From: Bifidobacterium sp.
Lineage (GTDB): Bacteria > Actinomycetota > Actinomycetes > Actinomycetales > Bifidobacteriaceae
DNA: 64,000 bases
Assembly: GCA_024104275.1 (NCBI GenBank)
Contig: JAGGHK010000001.1
Location: 558,001-622,000 of the forward strand
Reading direction: 5' to 3'
Position numbers and translations under genes: made by a program. Below are positions 17,910 through 25,042 of this stretch, piece after piece. Below the pieces are notes generated by a model, which was not told where the DNA came from, ran no database searches, and saw nothing but the letters and a program-made list of their open reading frames with translations. The stretch's first letter is position 1, and each line of letters opens with the position of its first letter.

Positions 17910-19364
17910 TCAGTACGTGATCTTTTCATCGCTGCCCGCATATCCGGCGTTCTTCTCGGACATCTTACGCAGGTAACGCCAAATCTGAGAGCGATACTTA
18001 CGAAGCAGGAACAGCAAAATCAGATAGACAACCACGCAGGCGCCGATGATGAACGGGTTCTTCGAGATGAATGCCGCGAAGATGAGCGCGTTCAGAGGAC
18101 GGGCCATGAGGTTGAAGCTGGTGATCAGCACCACGCCAGCGGGGATGGCCGCGCCATACTGCGAGACCGCGCCGGTGTAGATGTCGCCGAGCCAGCTGGA
18201 GGCGTAAAGGCCGAGGCTGAACCAGACGATGCCGTTGGCGATGACCTTCAGGATGTTGCCGCGGGTGATGGCCACGATGGACTCGACCATGAACGGCAGG
18301 GAGATGAGGTCGACGATGGGCAGGGTCTTGTTGCCGGGAAGCAGGAAGGCGATGAGCACCATGATCGGGATGAGAATGACGCCGGAGATGATGGTCGCGG
18401 GCTCGCCGTAGCCGACACCGTCGTCCACGCCGAGGAACCAGCGCTTCTTGTCATCGATCTCGTCGACGCTCGCGTCCTCTTCGCCGGCCTTCTTCTTGTG
18501 GTTCTGGTCGATCTCGTCGGCCAACGGGGCGAAGGCCTTGGAAAAGACGTTGGTGACCAGCGGGAAGATGGTCATCACTGCGGAGAGCTCGATGGTGAAG
18601 GTCAGGATCTGGCCCCATGCCTTGAGGCTCGCGAGGTTCGTGATGTTGGCGATGATGCCGATGATCAGGCCCAGGATGATGCCGAGTGTGGTCGGCTCGC
18701 CGAAGACGCCGAGCTTCTTCTTGAAGTACTGCGGGGTCATCTTGACCTTGTTGAAGCCGAGGAGGTTCCACAGCGGGTCGAGGAGGATGGCCGGGACGAC
18801 CTGCTCGATGTTGTGCAGGGAGGAGACCGTCGCGTTCTTCACGCCGTAGTAATCGGACCAGCGGTCGGCCTGGACTTCGGCCAGCAGCAGGGTGTAGAAG
18901 AGCATGAAGAAGGAGAGGCCCAGGGAAAGGGCGAAGTTATGGGTGACGTAGTAGCACAGCGTGCCCCAGATCATGAAGCCGAAGTTGTTCCACAGGTTGG
19001 AGGCCATGAAGACCTTGGTGATTCCCAACGCGAAGAGCAGCAGCTCGACGATCAGTCCGAACACGAAGAACGTCAGGCCCACCGGCGAGCCGAATGAGGC
19101 CAGCGAGCCGGCCTGCCAGCCGATGTCGACCACCGGCAGCTTGATGCCGGTGTTGTTGACCATCTGCTTGATGACCTTGGTCACCACGGGGGTGAAGGCC
19201 TGGATGATCCAGGTGAAGCCGGTCAGGCCGACGCCGGCGTAGAACGCGCTCATCATGGCGGTTTTCGGTTTGACCCGCAGACACAGAGCGACGATGAAGA
19301 TCATGATCGGGACGACGACGCTGGCCCCGAAGGTCTGGAATATTTGATTTACGGTTTCGAGCAT
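17910..19364 (-). CDS. PTS galactitol-type membrane component IIC (GatC family), orphan
   Basis: This 484-residue polytopic membrane protein has about 11 hydrophobic segments and a charged cytosolic loop (DQNHKKKAGEEDASVDEIDDKKR, about residues 285-310). The pattern matches the GatC/ascorbate-galactitol IIC superfamily. IIC proteins normally work with IIA and IIB phosphotransfer subunits, but neither is encoded nearby. A separate FGGY kinase is encoded in the island, so this IIC may act as a plain permease or borrow subunits encoded elsewhere. The start has only a weak GAGCGGAA site. A 390-bp gap with structured DNA separates it from the epimerase gene upstream. Confidence 0.82.
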   Translation of the reverse strand: MLETVNQIFQTFGASVVVPIMIFIVALCLRVKPKTAMMSAFYAGVGLTGFTWIIQAFTPVVTKVIKQMVNNTGIKLPVVDIGWQAGSLASFGSPVGLTFFVFGLIVELLLFALGITKVFMASNLWNNFGFMIWGTLCYYVTHNFALSLGLSFFMLFYTLLLAEVQADRWSDYYGVKNATVSSLHNIEQVVPAILLDPLWNLLGFNKVKMTPQYFKKKLGVFGEPTTLGIILGLIIGIIANITNLASLKAWGQILTFTIELSAVMTIFPLVTNVFSKAFAPLADEIDQNHKKKAGEEDASVDEIDDKKRWFLGVDDGVGYGEPATIISGVILIPIMVLIAFLLPGNKTLPIVDLISLPFMVESIVAITRGNILKVIANGIVWFSLGLYASSWLGDIYTGAVSQYGAAIPAGVVLITSFNLMARPLNALIFAAFISKNPFIIGACVVVYLILLFLLRKYRSQIWRYLRKMSEKNAGYAGSDEKITY

Positions 19365-19505
19365 TTCCGCTCACACTTTCTTTCAAGGTACAGGTCATGC
19401 CCGTAAGGGCATGTGTACGACGAATTCCTTGAAACTTTCCGGTGCAACCACTGCACCCTGTTCGGCATTGAAGGAGTTAGCTTCATCGCCTTCAACTATG
19501 CAATC

Positions 19506-19521
19506 ATGACAACTTTATCGA
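19506..19521 (-). promoter_or_regulatory. Degenerate copy of the island operator upstream of the IIC gene
   Basis: ATGACAACTTTATCGA matches the 16-bp operator ATGACACCGGTATCAT at 11 of 16 positions, keeping ATGACA and TATC. It lies about 140 bp upstream of the IIC start. The match is only suggestive. Confidence 0.3.
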
Positions 19522-19539
19522 TTGCTTGCATTTGGTTTT

Positions 19540-19750
19540 GCCACCCATGGAATGGTGCTTGGGCCCATACCTTCTCTCATCAATGGTATGGAAGGCGCCT
19601 CCCTCTTGAGCGGGGTTGGAGTCATCATTTCAGATGCTGGGCGGTTCGGCTCCAACCCCAGGGACAAGCCCTTCGTCACCAGGTTCTGCCATGAGATCCT
19701 TCTTTCTCATCGTGGTTCCCCAGGCGGGGTCGCCCGGGGTTTCTCATTAA
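19540..19750 (+). other. Structured intergenic block ending in a plus-strand terminator
   Basis: Inside the 390-bp gap between the IIC and epimerase genes are CCATACC/GGTATGG (about 19567 and 19585) and GGGGTTGGAG/CTCCAACCCC (about 19615 and 19650). A GC-rich hairpin CCCCAGGCG/CGCCCGGGG follows at about 19718-19739, with a TTTCTC tail on the plus strand. The tail orientation suggests a plus-strand transcript ending here, against the flanking genes. Open frames exist on both strands, but none has a ribosome site or family resemblance I recognise. A small RNA, a leader or a decayed gene are all possible. Confidence 0.45.
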
Positions 19751-19754
19751 AAAG

Positions 19755-20624
19755 TCAGTCGACGGGTTCCTGCTGGATGCCGACCTTGCGGAAGATGTCG
19801 TCGAAGAAGCTCTTGGCCTTCTTCACTTCGGCGACAGGGTCCGGGGCCTTGTTCGTCCACATCTCGATGGTCATCGCGCCGGTGTAACCCAGACGGTGCA
19901 GGGTGCGCAGGCATCCCTCGAAGTCGACCGAGCCATCGCCGAACGGCACATCGCGGAACTGGCCCTTGCTGGTCGCACTCACGGGCTTGCTGTCCTTCAG
20001 GTGCACGGAGACGATGTTGTCGATGCCCATCTCGAGCTCCTTGCCGACATCGTTCTCCGGCCAGCCGGAAAGGTTGCCGAGATCAGGATAAGCCTGCAAC
20101 CACGGGCTGTGGATCTGCGTCTTCAGATAGATGATCTTCTGCAACGAGTTGAGGAACGGATCATCCATGGTCTCGATGTCGAGCATGACCTGCCGGGTCG
20201 CCGCGTATTCGACGCCCTTCTTGAGATTCTCGACGAACCATTCGCGCGATTCGAGGGTCTTCGGCTCGTAATACACGTCGTAGCCGGCCATCTGGATGTT
20301 GCGGATGCCAAGGTCATAGGCCAGGTCGATGGCCTTGTAGAGCATCTCGAGGCTGTGCTCGCGCACCTTGGGGTCGGCGGAGCCCATCGGGAAACGGCGG
20401 TGGCCGCTCAGCATGAGCGTGTGGATGCGCACGCCCGTGTCCCAGGCTGCGTTGCGCAGGTCCTCGCGCTGCTCGCGTGTCCAGTCCAGGCGGGCCAGGC
20501 GCTCGTCGCTTTCGTCCACCGAAAACTCGATGAAATTGAAACCGAGGTCATGCACCAGCTGCAGGGTCTTATGCCAAGACTCGACGGCAGGCAACGCCTT
20601 CTCATATATACCCAGTGAATTCAT
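19755..20624 (-). CDS. ulaE: L-ribulose-5-phosphate 3-epimerase (UlaE/SgbU-like)
   Basis: This 289-residue TIM-barrel protein of the xylose-isomerase-like fold matches UlaE/SgbU, which interconvert L-xylulose 5-phosphate and L-ribulose 5-phosphate. Markers are NSLGIYEKALP at the start, EFSVDESDERLARLDW, the catalytic/metal Glu in LDIETMDDPF, and IVSVHLKDSKPV. The late acidic residue in MTIEMWTNKAPDP also fits. The ATG at 20624 has GAGGAAGG upstream and overlaps the kinase stop by 4 nt, so it is translationally coupled to the FGGY kinase. This gives the island its clearest biochemical anchor. Confidence 0.9.
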   Translation of the reverse strand: MNSLGIYEKALPAVESWHKTLQLVHDLGFNFIEFSVDESDERLARLDWTREQREDLRNAAWDTGVRIHTLMLSGHRRFPMGSADPKVREHSLEMLYKAIDLAYDLGIRNIQMAGYDVYYEPKTLESREWFVENLKKGVEYAATRQVMLDIETMDDPFLNSLQKIIYLKTQIHSPWLQAYPDLGNLSGWPENDVGKELEMGIDNIVSVHLKDSKPVSATSKGQFRDVPFGDGSVDFEGCLRTLHRLGYTGAMTIEMWTNKAPDPVAEVKKAKSFFDDIFRKVGIQQEPVD

Positions 20625-22141
20625 CGTGTTCCTTCCTCAGGGGTTGCTTGTAATTTTGACCAGACACCGTTCAGAGCATCCAGCAACGTCTGATAACGTT
20701 CGTACTTCTCGTCGTATTTGCGGTGTTGCACCGCATCGGGCTCGAAGCGCGAATCGACGTGGATCATGTGGTCCGCGGCCTGCTGCAAGGTCGCGTATTC
20801 GCCCGTGGCGAATGAGGAGAGCACCGCGCCGCCGAGGCCGGTGATCTCATGGCCTTTGATTGTCTCCACCGGCAGACCGAGGATATCGGCGAACATCTGC
20901 ATCCAGGAGGGCGAATTGGCCGCGCCGCCGCAGACCCGCAGGGATTCCGGGCGCGTGGTGTCCGAGCTCAGCAACTGGTCGATGTGCTGGCGGTGCGCGA
21001 AGACGACAGCCTCGTAGACCGCGCGGACCAGCTGCATGCGCGTGGTCGTGCTTTCCAGACCCACGAACGAAGCCGTGGCGTCCGGGTCGCTGTTGCTGCC
21101 GTAAAGGAACGGAGTGTAAAGCACCTGTGTGAAATCGGCGTCCTCTTGTTTGAGGTTCGCCTCCAAGCGCTGGTAGTCCTCGCCGCTGTCCTTGCCGTCA
21201 GGCGAAAGCAGGCGCAGAATCCGGCTGAGGTTACCCGAGGATGTCGGACTCGAGGCCTCGACCAACACCCGGCCCTTCAGGAACAAAGAGTTCATGATGC
21301 CGGGCATGCGCACGGTCGGCGCCTTGGAAAGATAGGTGTTGATGCTCCACGTGCCGGCGATCACCGAATAGTGGTTATGGTCCAGTGCTCCGGAGCCCAA
21401 GGTTCCCGCATCGATGTCGAAAAGTCCTCCGGTGACCGGTGTTCCTTCGATGAGACCGGTCTCATGTGCGGCTTTAGCGTCAACTCTATCAACGATATCG
21501 GCGGATTCGACCAAGCCCGGCAGCCATTGCGAGGCTTCGGAAATACCGAAGAAAGCGAGAAGCCTGTCGTCGTAGTTACGGGTCTTCAAATTGATGAGGT
21601 TGTTGCCCGAGGCGTCGCCGACCTCCTGGTGGATGCCGCCGGTCAGCAGATAACGCACGAAATCCTTGGCCGACAGGACGCTGCCGATGTTGACATAGCG
21701 CTGGGGATCGTGGTCCTTGATCCAACGCAGCAGGACCGGCGACTGGCTGGCCATGACATGCTGGTGGCTGATTGGGTAGATCTCCTCGATCCGCGTCTCG
21801 AAGCTACGCGCCAAAGCCTTGGCGCGCTCGTCGGTCGACAAAATGCCGTTGCAGAAAATCTGGCCGTTCTTGTCGAGCATGTAAAGGCCCTTGCCATGCC
21901 CCACGCAGGTGATGCAGGCGATGTCCTTCGGCGAGACGCCGGTCTTGTCAAGAACCTGCCTGATCGCGGCGAACAACGAGTCGCGCATGCCCTTGAGGTC
22001 GATCTCCCTCATCTCGGGCGTGTCCTGGATCCAAGGTGTGTCGAAGACGGAGACCCCGACCTGGGTCCCTTCCTCGTCGAAGATCAACGCGCGGGTGTTG
22101 GTCCCGCCGTTGTCAAGAATCAGGAAATAACGTGCGGCCAT
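20621..22141 (-). CDS. FGGY-family carbohydrate kinase (L-xylulose/L-ribulose kinase type)
   Basis: This 506-residue kinase has the FGGY N-terminal phosphate loop FLILDNGGTNTRALIFD and the central catalytic motif GGLFDIDAGTLGSGAL. The C-terminal ATP-site signatures are RVCGGAANSPSWMQMFADI and ITGLGGAVLSSFATGEY. Such kinases phosphorylate ketoses, polyols or related sugars. Coupling to an UlaE-like 3-epimerase and a YiaL-like protein suggests L-xylulose or a close ketose, as for LyxK, but the substrate is inferred from context. AGGTGA lies upstream of the ATG. It starts 2 nt after the propeller gene ends, so they share a transcript. Confidence 0.85.
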   Translation of the reverse strand: MAARYFLILDNGGTNTRALIFDEEGTQVGVSVFDTPWIQDTPEMREIDLKGMRDSLFAAIRQVLDKTGVSPKDIACITCVGHGKGLYMLDKNGQIFCNGILSTDERAKALARSFETRIEEIYPISHQHVMASQSPVLLRWIKDHDPQRYVNIGSVLSAKDFVRYLLTGGIHQEVGDASGNNLINLKTRNYDDRLLAFFGISEASQWLPGLVESADIVDRVDAKAAHETGLIEGTPVTGGLFDIDAGTLGSGALDHNHYSVIAGTWSINTYLSKAPTVRMPGIMNSLFLKGRVLVEASSPTSSGNLSRILRLLSPDGKDSGEDYQRLEANLKQEDADFTQVLYTPFLYGSNSDPDATASFVGLESTTTRMQLVRAVYEAVVFAHRQHIDQLLSSDTTRPESLRVCGGAANSPSWMQMFADILGLPVETIKGHEITGLGGAVLSSFATGEYATLQQAADHMIHVDSRFEPDAVQHRKYDEKYERYQTLLDALNGVWSKLQATPEEGTR

Positions 22142-22142
22142 A

Positions 22143-23159
22143 TCAGTTCACCTCATCGGTAATGTGGTAGATGGCCAGCGAATTGCTTTCGCGGTTGGCG
22201 CTCAGCAGATAGTCCTCGCCGTCCTTGCGGAACACGGTGACGTTGCTGGGACCGACCCCGGATTCGATGATGGTCTTGTGCATCTTGCGGTCGGGGGCCG
22301 TGATGGTCATCAGCTCCTGGTCTCCCCCGCGGTAGCCGAAGAGGAAATAGGGCTTTCCAAAAAGCATCTCGCTGTCAATGGCATGACCGAACGGCGACGA
22401 GCCTCCCTCGGTGGTGTCCAACGTGTTGAACTGGTCGTCGTAAAGCCTTAAGTGGTCACCATGGAAACCCTGGATGGCCAGATACTCTTCATGGCCGTGG
22501 CCGTCGATGTCGATCATGGCGATGTCGCTGGTCTCGTCATCGGCCAAGCGCTCGATACGCCAATCCTCGCCATCCTGCGGATAGTGCAGGCGGAAGATGC
22601 CCTCGTGCCCGGTGATCAGCGAGGTCGTGGGGGTCTCGCGACGGTATCCGTGGTTCTTGGTGATCCTGACATCAAGCTCGCGGACGTCCTTCAGGCAGTC
22701 GGCCACCGGGTCATAGTTTCCCACGAAGACCTTGCCCGGATCAGACCAGTCGTCGGTGAACTTCTTGGAATTGGCGATGGAGCAGCCGACGTACCAATAC
22801 CCGCCATCATGCTTGATGACGTCGAAGCGGTGGATGTAGGGTGTGTCAGCTATCGGCGTGACGTCCCAGTCGCTGCCGTTGAAATGCGCGTGCACGATAC
22901 GGCAGGCCTTGGAGTTGAAGCCCGGATAGAAACGCTGGGTGGCTAGGAAATCCAGCGTTCCCGGCAGCTGGACCATGGTCATCGTGCCGCCGACATCCGG
23001 CCAGACCGTGATGCGGCGGTAGTTGTCGTCGAGATCGTAGGCATAGCAGGGGCGATTCTCCTCGGAAGCGATGAGCACAAAATCGCGTCCGAGTTCGTTC
23101 ATCCGCAAAATCGCGTAACCATGGTCGAGCTCGTCTTTGAAAACCTTGGAAAATCGCAT
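22143..23159 (-). CDS. Unrecognised cytosolic beta-propeller-like protein
   Basis: I do not recognise a named family for this 338-residue protein. It is rich in beta-strand-like segments and acidic loops, with FG-GAP/VCBS-like pieces such as AMIDIDGHGHEEYLAIQGFHGDH. Repeating aromatic turns suggest a propeller. There is no signal peptide or membrane segment, so it should be cytosolic, unlike most FG-GAP proteins. It sits between the dehydrogenase (24 nt upstream) and the kinase (1 nt downstream), tightly inside the operon. A lactonase, epimerase or sugar-binding role would fit the position, but none is shown. The start has GGAGAGGTC-like sequence just upstream. Confidence 0.7.
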   Translation of the reverse strand: MRFSKVFKDELDHGYAILRMNELGRDFVLIASEENRPCYAYDLDDNYRRITVWPDVGGTMTMVQLPGTLDFLATQRFYPGFNSKACRIVHAHFNGSDWDVTPIADTPYIHRFDVIKHDGGYWYVGCSIANSKKFTDDWSDPGKVFVGNYDPVADCLKDVRELDVRITKNHGYRRETPTTSLITGHEGIFRLHYPQDGEDWRIERLADDETSDIAMIDIDGHGHEEYLAIQGFHGDHLRLYDDQFNTLDTTEGGSSPFGHAIDSEMLFGKPYFLFGYRGGDQELMTITAPDRKMHKTIIESGVGPSNVTVFRKDGEDYLLSANRESNSLAIYHITDEVN

Positions 23160-23183
23160 GACCTCTCCTATGCCTGTTTGCTG

Positions 23184-24137
23184 TTACTTGTTGACGACGT
23201 TGATCGGCTTGCCGTCGAAGAAGCTGATCAGGTTGTCGGTAGCCTCGGCGGCGAGCCTGATGCGGGCCTCGACGGTGCCGGTGCCGGCGTGGGGCGAAAG
23301 CACCACGTTGGAAAGCGAGCGGAGCTCTTCGGAGACCTTCGGCTCGAACTCGAAGACATCGAGCCCGGCGCCGGCGATCTGGCCGGTTTTCAGCGCTTCG
23401 ACAAGCGCCTTCTCCTGGACGATCGGGCCGCGCGCGGCGTTGACCAGATAGGCGGTGTCCTTCATCTTGGCGAACGCATCGGCATTGAAGACGCCATGCG
23501 TGCTCGGCAGCTCGGGAGCGTGGATGGTCACCACGTCGGAACGCTTCAAGAGCTCATCGAAGCTGACATACTCGCAATTGTTCTCACGGTCGAAATCCTC
23601 GCCGAAGGGGACGTCGTTGTTGTAGATGACCTTCATGCCGAAGGCCTGCGCGAGCTTGGCGACCGTCTTGCCGATGCGGCCCATGCCGAAGACACCCAAA
23701 GTCAGGCCGTTGAGCGTGCGGCCCTGGTACTTGCGCTCGGAAGGATCGATCCACTCGCCGCGGCGGACGATGCCGTCATAGAAATGCAGACGCTTGACCG
23801 TGGCGAGGATCAGCGTCATCGTGAACTCGGCGGTGGGGATGCGCACCTCACGCGGGCTGTTCGAGACGACGATGCCCTTCTGCTTGGCGTAGTCGACATC
23901 GACGTGGTCGTAGCCAACGCCGTTGACCGAAATGACCTTCAGGTTGTCGCAGGCGTCAATGAGCTCGCGGTCGCCCTTCTGCGCCATGAGGATCATGCCG
24001 TCGTACTCGTGGCCGTGCTCCAGGACGAAGTCGCGGGTGAACGGCTTGTCAGCGGAATACGTCACATCGAAACGGTCGAACAGCTTGTCAAGCCCTTCGC
24101 GAGGAACAATCCCCGTCACCAGAATTTTCTCGGTCAT
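23184..24137 (-). CDS. D-2-hydroxyacid dehydrogenase
   Basis: This 317-residue NAD(P)-dependent enzyme has the D-isomer-specific 2-hydroxyacid dehydrogenase layout. The nucleotide motif is LGVFGMGRIGKTVAKLAQ. The catalytic residues are Arg in NAARGPIVQE, Glu in GAGLDVFEFEP and His in LSPHAGTGT. It could reduce a 2-keto sugar acid or oxidise the matching hydroxyacid. The ATG at 24137 is preceded by AAGGAGAACA. It is the first gene behind the strong promoter and two operators of the island. In the E. coli yia pathway the reductase is YiaK, which is unrelated, so this would be a functional substitute if the pathway is similar. Confidence 0.88.
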   Translation of the reverse strand: MTEKILVTGIVPREGLDKLFDRFDVTYSADKPFTRDFVLEHGHEYDGMILMAQKGDRELIDACDNLKVISVNGVGYDHVDVDYAKQKGIVVSNSPREVRIPTAEFTMTLILATVKRLHFYDGIVRRGEWIDPSERKYQGRTLNGLTLGVFGMGRIGKTVAKLAQAFGMKVIYNNDVPFGEDFDRENNCEYVSFDELLKRSDVVTIHAPELPSTHGVFNADAFAKMKDTAYLVNAARGPIVQEKALVEALKTGQIAGAGLDVFEFEPKVSEELRSLSNVVLSPHAGTGTVEARIRLAAEATDNLISFFDGKPINVVNK

Positions 24138-24215
24138 TGTTGTTCTCCTTCGTTAACAAATAAAAACCGTTAAGCTCAAATATTCTTTGGAATCAAAATC
24201 CTTGAAATTACAAGG

Positions 24216-24231
24216 ATGACACCGGTATCAT
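24216..24231 (-). promoter_or_regulatory. LacI-type operator, proximal copy
   Basis: ATGACACCGGTATCAT is a near-palindrome with the central ACCGGT. An identical 16-mer lies at 24281-24296. This copy lies about 80 bp upstream of the dehydrogenase start. A LacI-family repressor is encoded 0.8 kb away, so autoregion control by that protein is likely but inferred. Confidence 0.8.
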
Positions 24232-24280
24232 AAGGAACAAAACACCTTCGCCTCGGTTTCTGCATTTCAGGTTTCTCCTA

Positions 24281-24296
24281 ATGACACCGGTATCAT
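24281..24296 (-). promoter_or_regulatory. LacI-type operator, promoter-proximal copy
   Basis: This is an exact second copy of ATGACACCGGTATCAT, 65 bp from the first. It begins about 25 bp downstream of the -10 box at 24321-24326, where a bound repressor would block transcription. Two sites 65 bp apart would also allow looping. Confidence 0.82.
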
Positions 24297-24320
24297 TTTT
24301 CGATTTCAATAACAACTCTT

Positions 24321-24348
24321 ATTGTAAATACAAATTCAGCGTTGTCAA
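24321..24348 (-). promoter_or_regulatory. Near-consensus promoter of the sugar/sugar-acid operon
   Basis: On the minus strand TTGACA (24348-24343) and TACAAT (24326-24321) are separated by 16 bp. The predicted start site leads into two identical operators and then the dehydrogenase gene. The surrounding DNA is AT-rich. Confidence 0.75.
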
Positions 24349-24431
24349 ATGAAACACACATCTTGCTCGTCCTGCCCGCAGTCCATGGCCCCATACGGCG
24401 TGTCGGCGATCCATGAGCACAGACCAGCGTT

Positions 24432-24902
24432 TCAGAGCACCGAGATCTTGACGACGACCTTGTGCACTGGTTCGGCAGTGTCCCCCACCATGCCGCGCGG
24501 GGCATGCATGTCCTCGGGATAGACGAGCACGTAATGTTTCGGGGTCAAAAGAACGCGGTTGCTGTGCTCAGGATGCGGATAGAAGACGATATCATTCTCG
24601 GCGTTGTACTCCGTCTTCGGCTCAACGCTGCCGGTGTCCCACCAGCGCACGTATTCCTGGCCAGAAAGCAGATAATGCAAGTCGATGTGGTCGTGGTGGC
24701 TTTCGTAGTTGATCTTGTCGTAGTCCATCGAATCGTAGCTCTGCAGATGCACGACGATGTCGTCGCTTCCGTCCAGCGAGTAGGTCTCATCGGGCTTGTC
24801 CGCAAGTTCCTGCCAGTGCGAGTTGAGGTAGGCGATGGCCTTGTCGATCCTGGCGCGGACCTTGGGATCCGTACGATAGTCCACAGCGTTTCCGTTTTCC
24901 AT
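24432..24902 (-). CDS. YhcH/YjgK/YiaL family protein
   Basis: This 156-residue cupin-like protein belongs to the YhcH/YiaL/TabA/EbgC family. Family features are SYDSMDYDKINYESHHDHIDLHYLLSG, with the His and Glu residues that form the central pocket, and VLVYPEDMHAPRGM near the end. Members are thought to act as sugar or sugar-acid mutarotases or isomerases and often sit in sialic acid or diketogulonate operons. AAAGGAG precedes the ATG at 24902; an upstream start at 24920 is less supported. It lies between the LacI terminator and the main promoter, so it may form its own short transcript. Its presence beside an FGGY kinase and UlaE recalls E. coli yiaL-lyxK-sgbU. Confidence 0.85.
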   Translation of the reverse strand: MENGNAVDYRTDPKVRARIDKAIAYLNSHWQELADKPDETYSLDGSDDIVVHLQSYDSMDYDKINYESHHDHIDLHYLLSGQEYVRWWDTGSVEPKTEYNAENDIVFYPHPEHSNRVLLTPKHYVLVYPEDMHAPRGMVGDTAEPVHKVVVKISVL

Positions 24903-24942
24903 AATGATTCTCCTTTGCATCGTAATGAATCACATGAAAGCA

Positions 24943-24958
24943 TCGTTCTTGGTAACGA
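24943..24958 (-). promoter_or_regulatory. Possible operator upstream of the yhcH-like gene
   Basis: TCGTTCTTGGTAACGA has 5-bp inverted arms (TCGTT/AACGA) around a 6-bp centre, 41 bp upstream of the ATG. It differs from the main island operators. Support is weak. Confidence 0.3.
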
Positions 24959-24961
24959 CAA

Positions 24962-24994
24962 ATAAAAATCCTCACACTGGAAAACAGCATGAGG
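24962..24994 (-). terminator. Probable intrinsic terminator of the lacI-type gene
   Basis: On the minus strand CCTCATGCTG and CAGTGTGAGG pair with two mismatches around TTTTC, followed by ATTTTTATTT. It starts about 50 nt past the regulator stop codon. Confidence 0.7.
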
Positions 24995-25042
24995 CCTACC
25001 GACACGCTTCATGAACGGAGTATGGAACGAGAACCCGGAAAC

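Noticed and set aside
20849-22162. 437-residue plus-strand open frame opposite the FGGY kinase
   Set aside because: Mirrors a kinase with intact motifs; no ribosome site or similarity.
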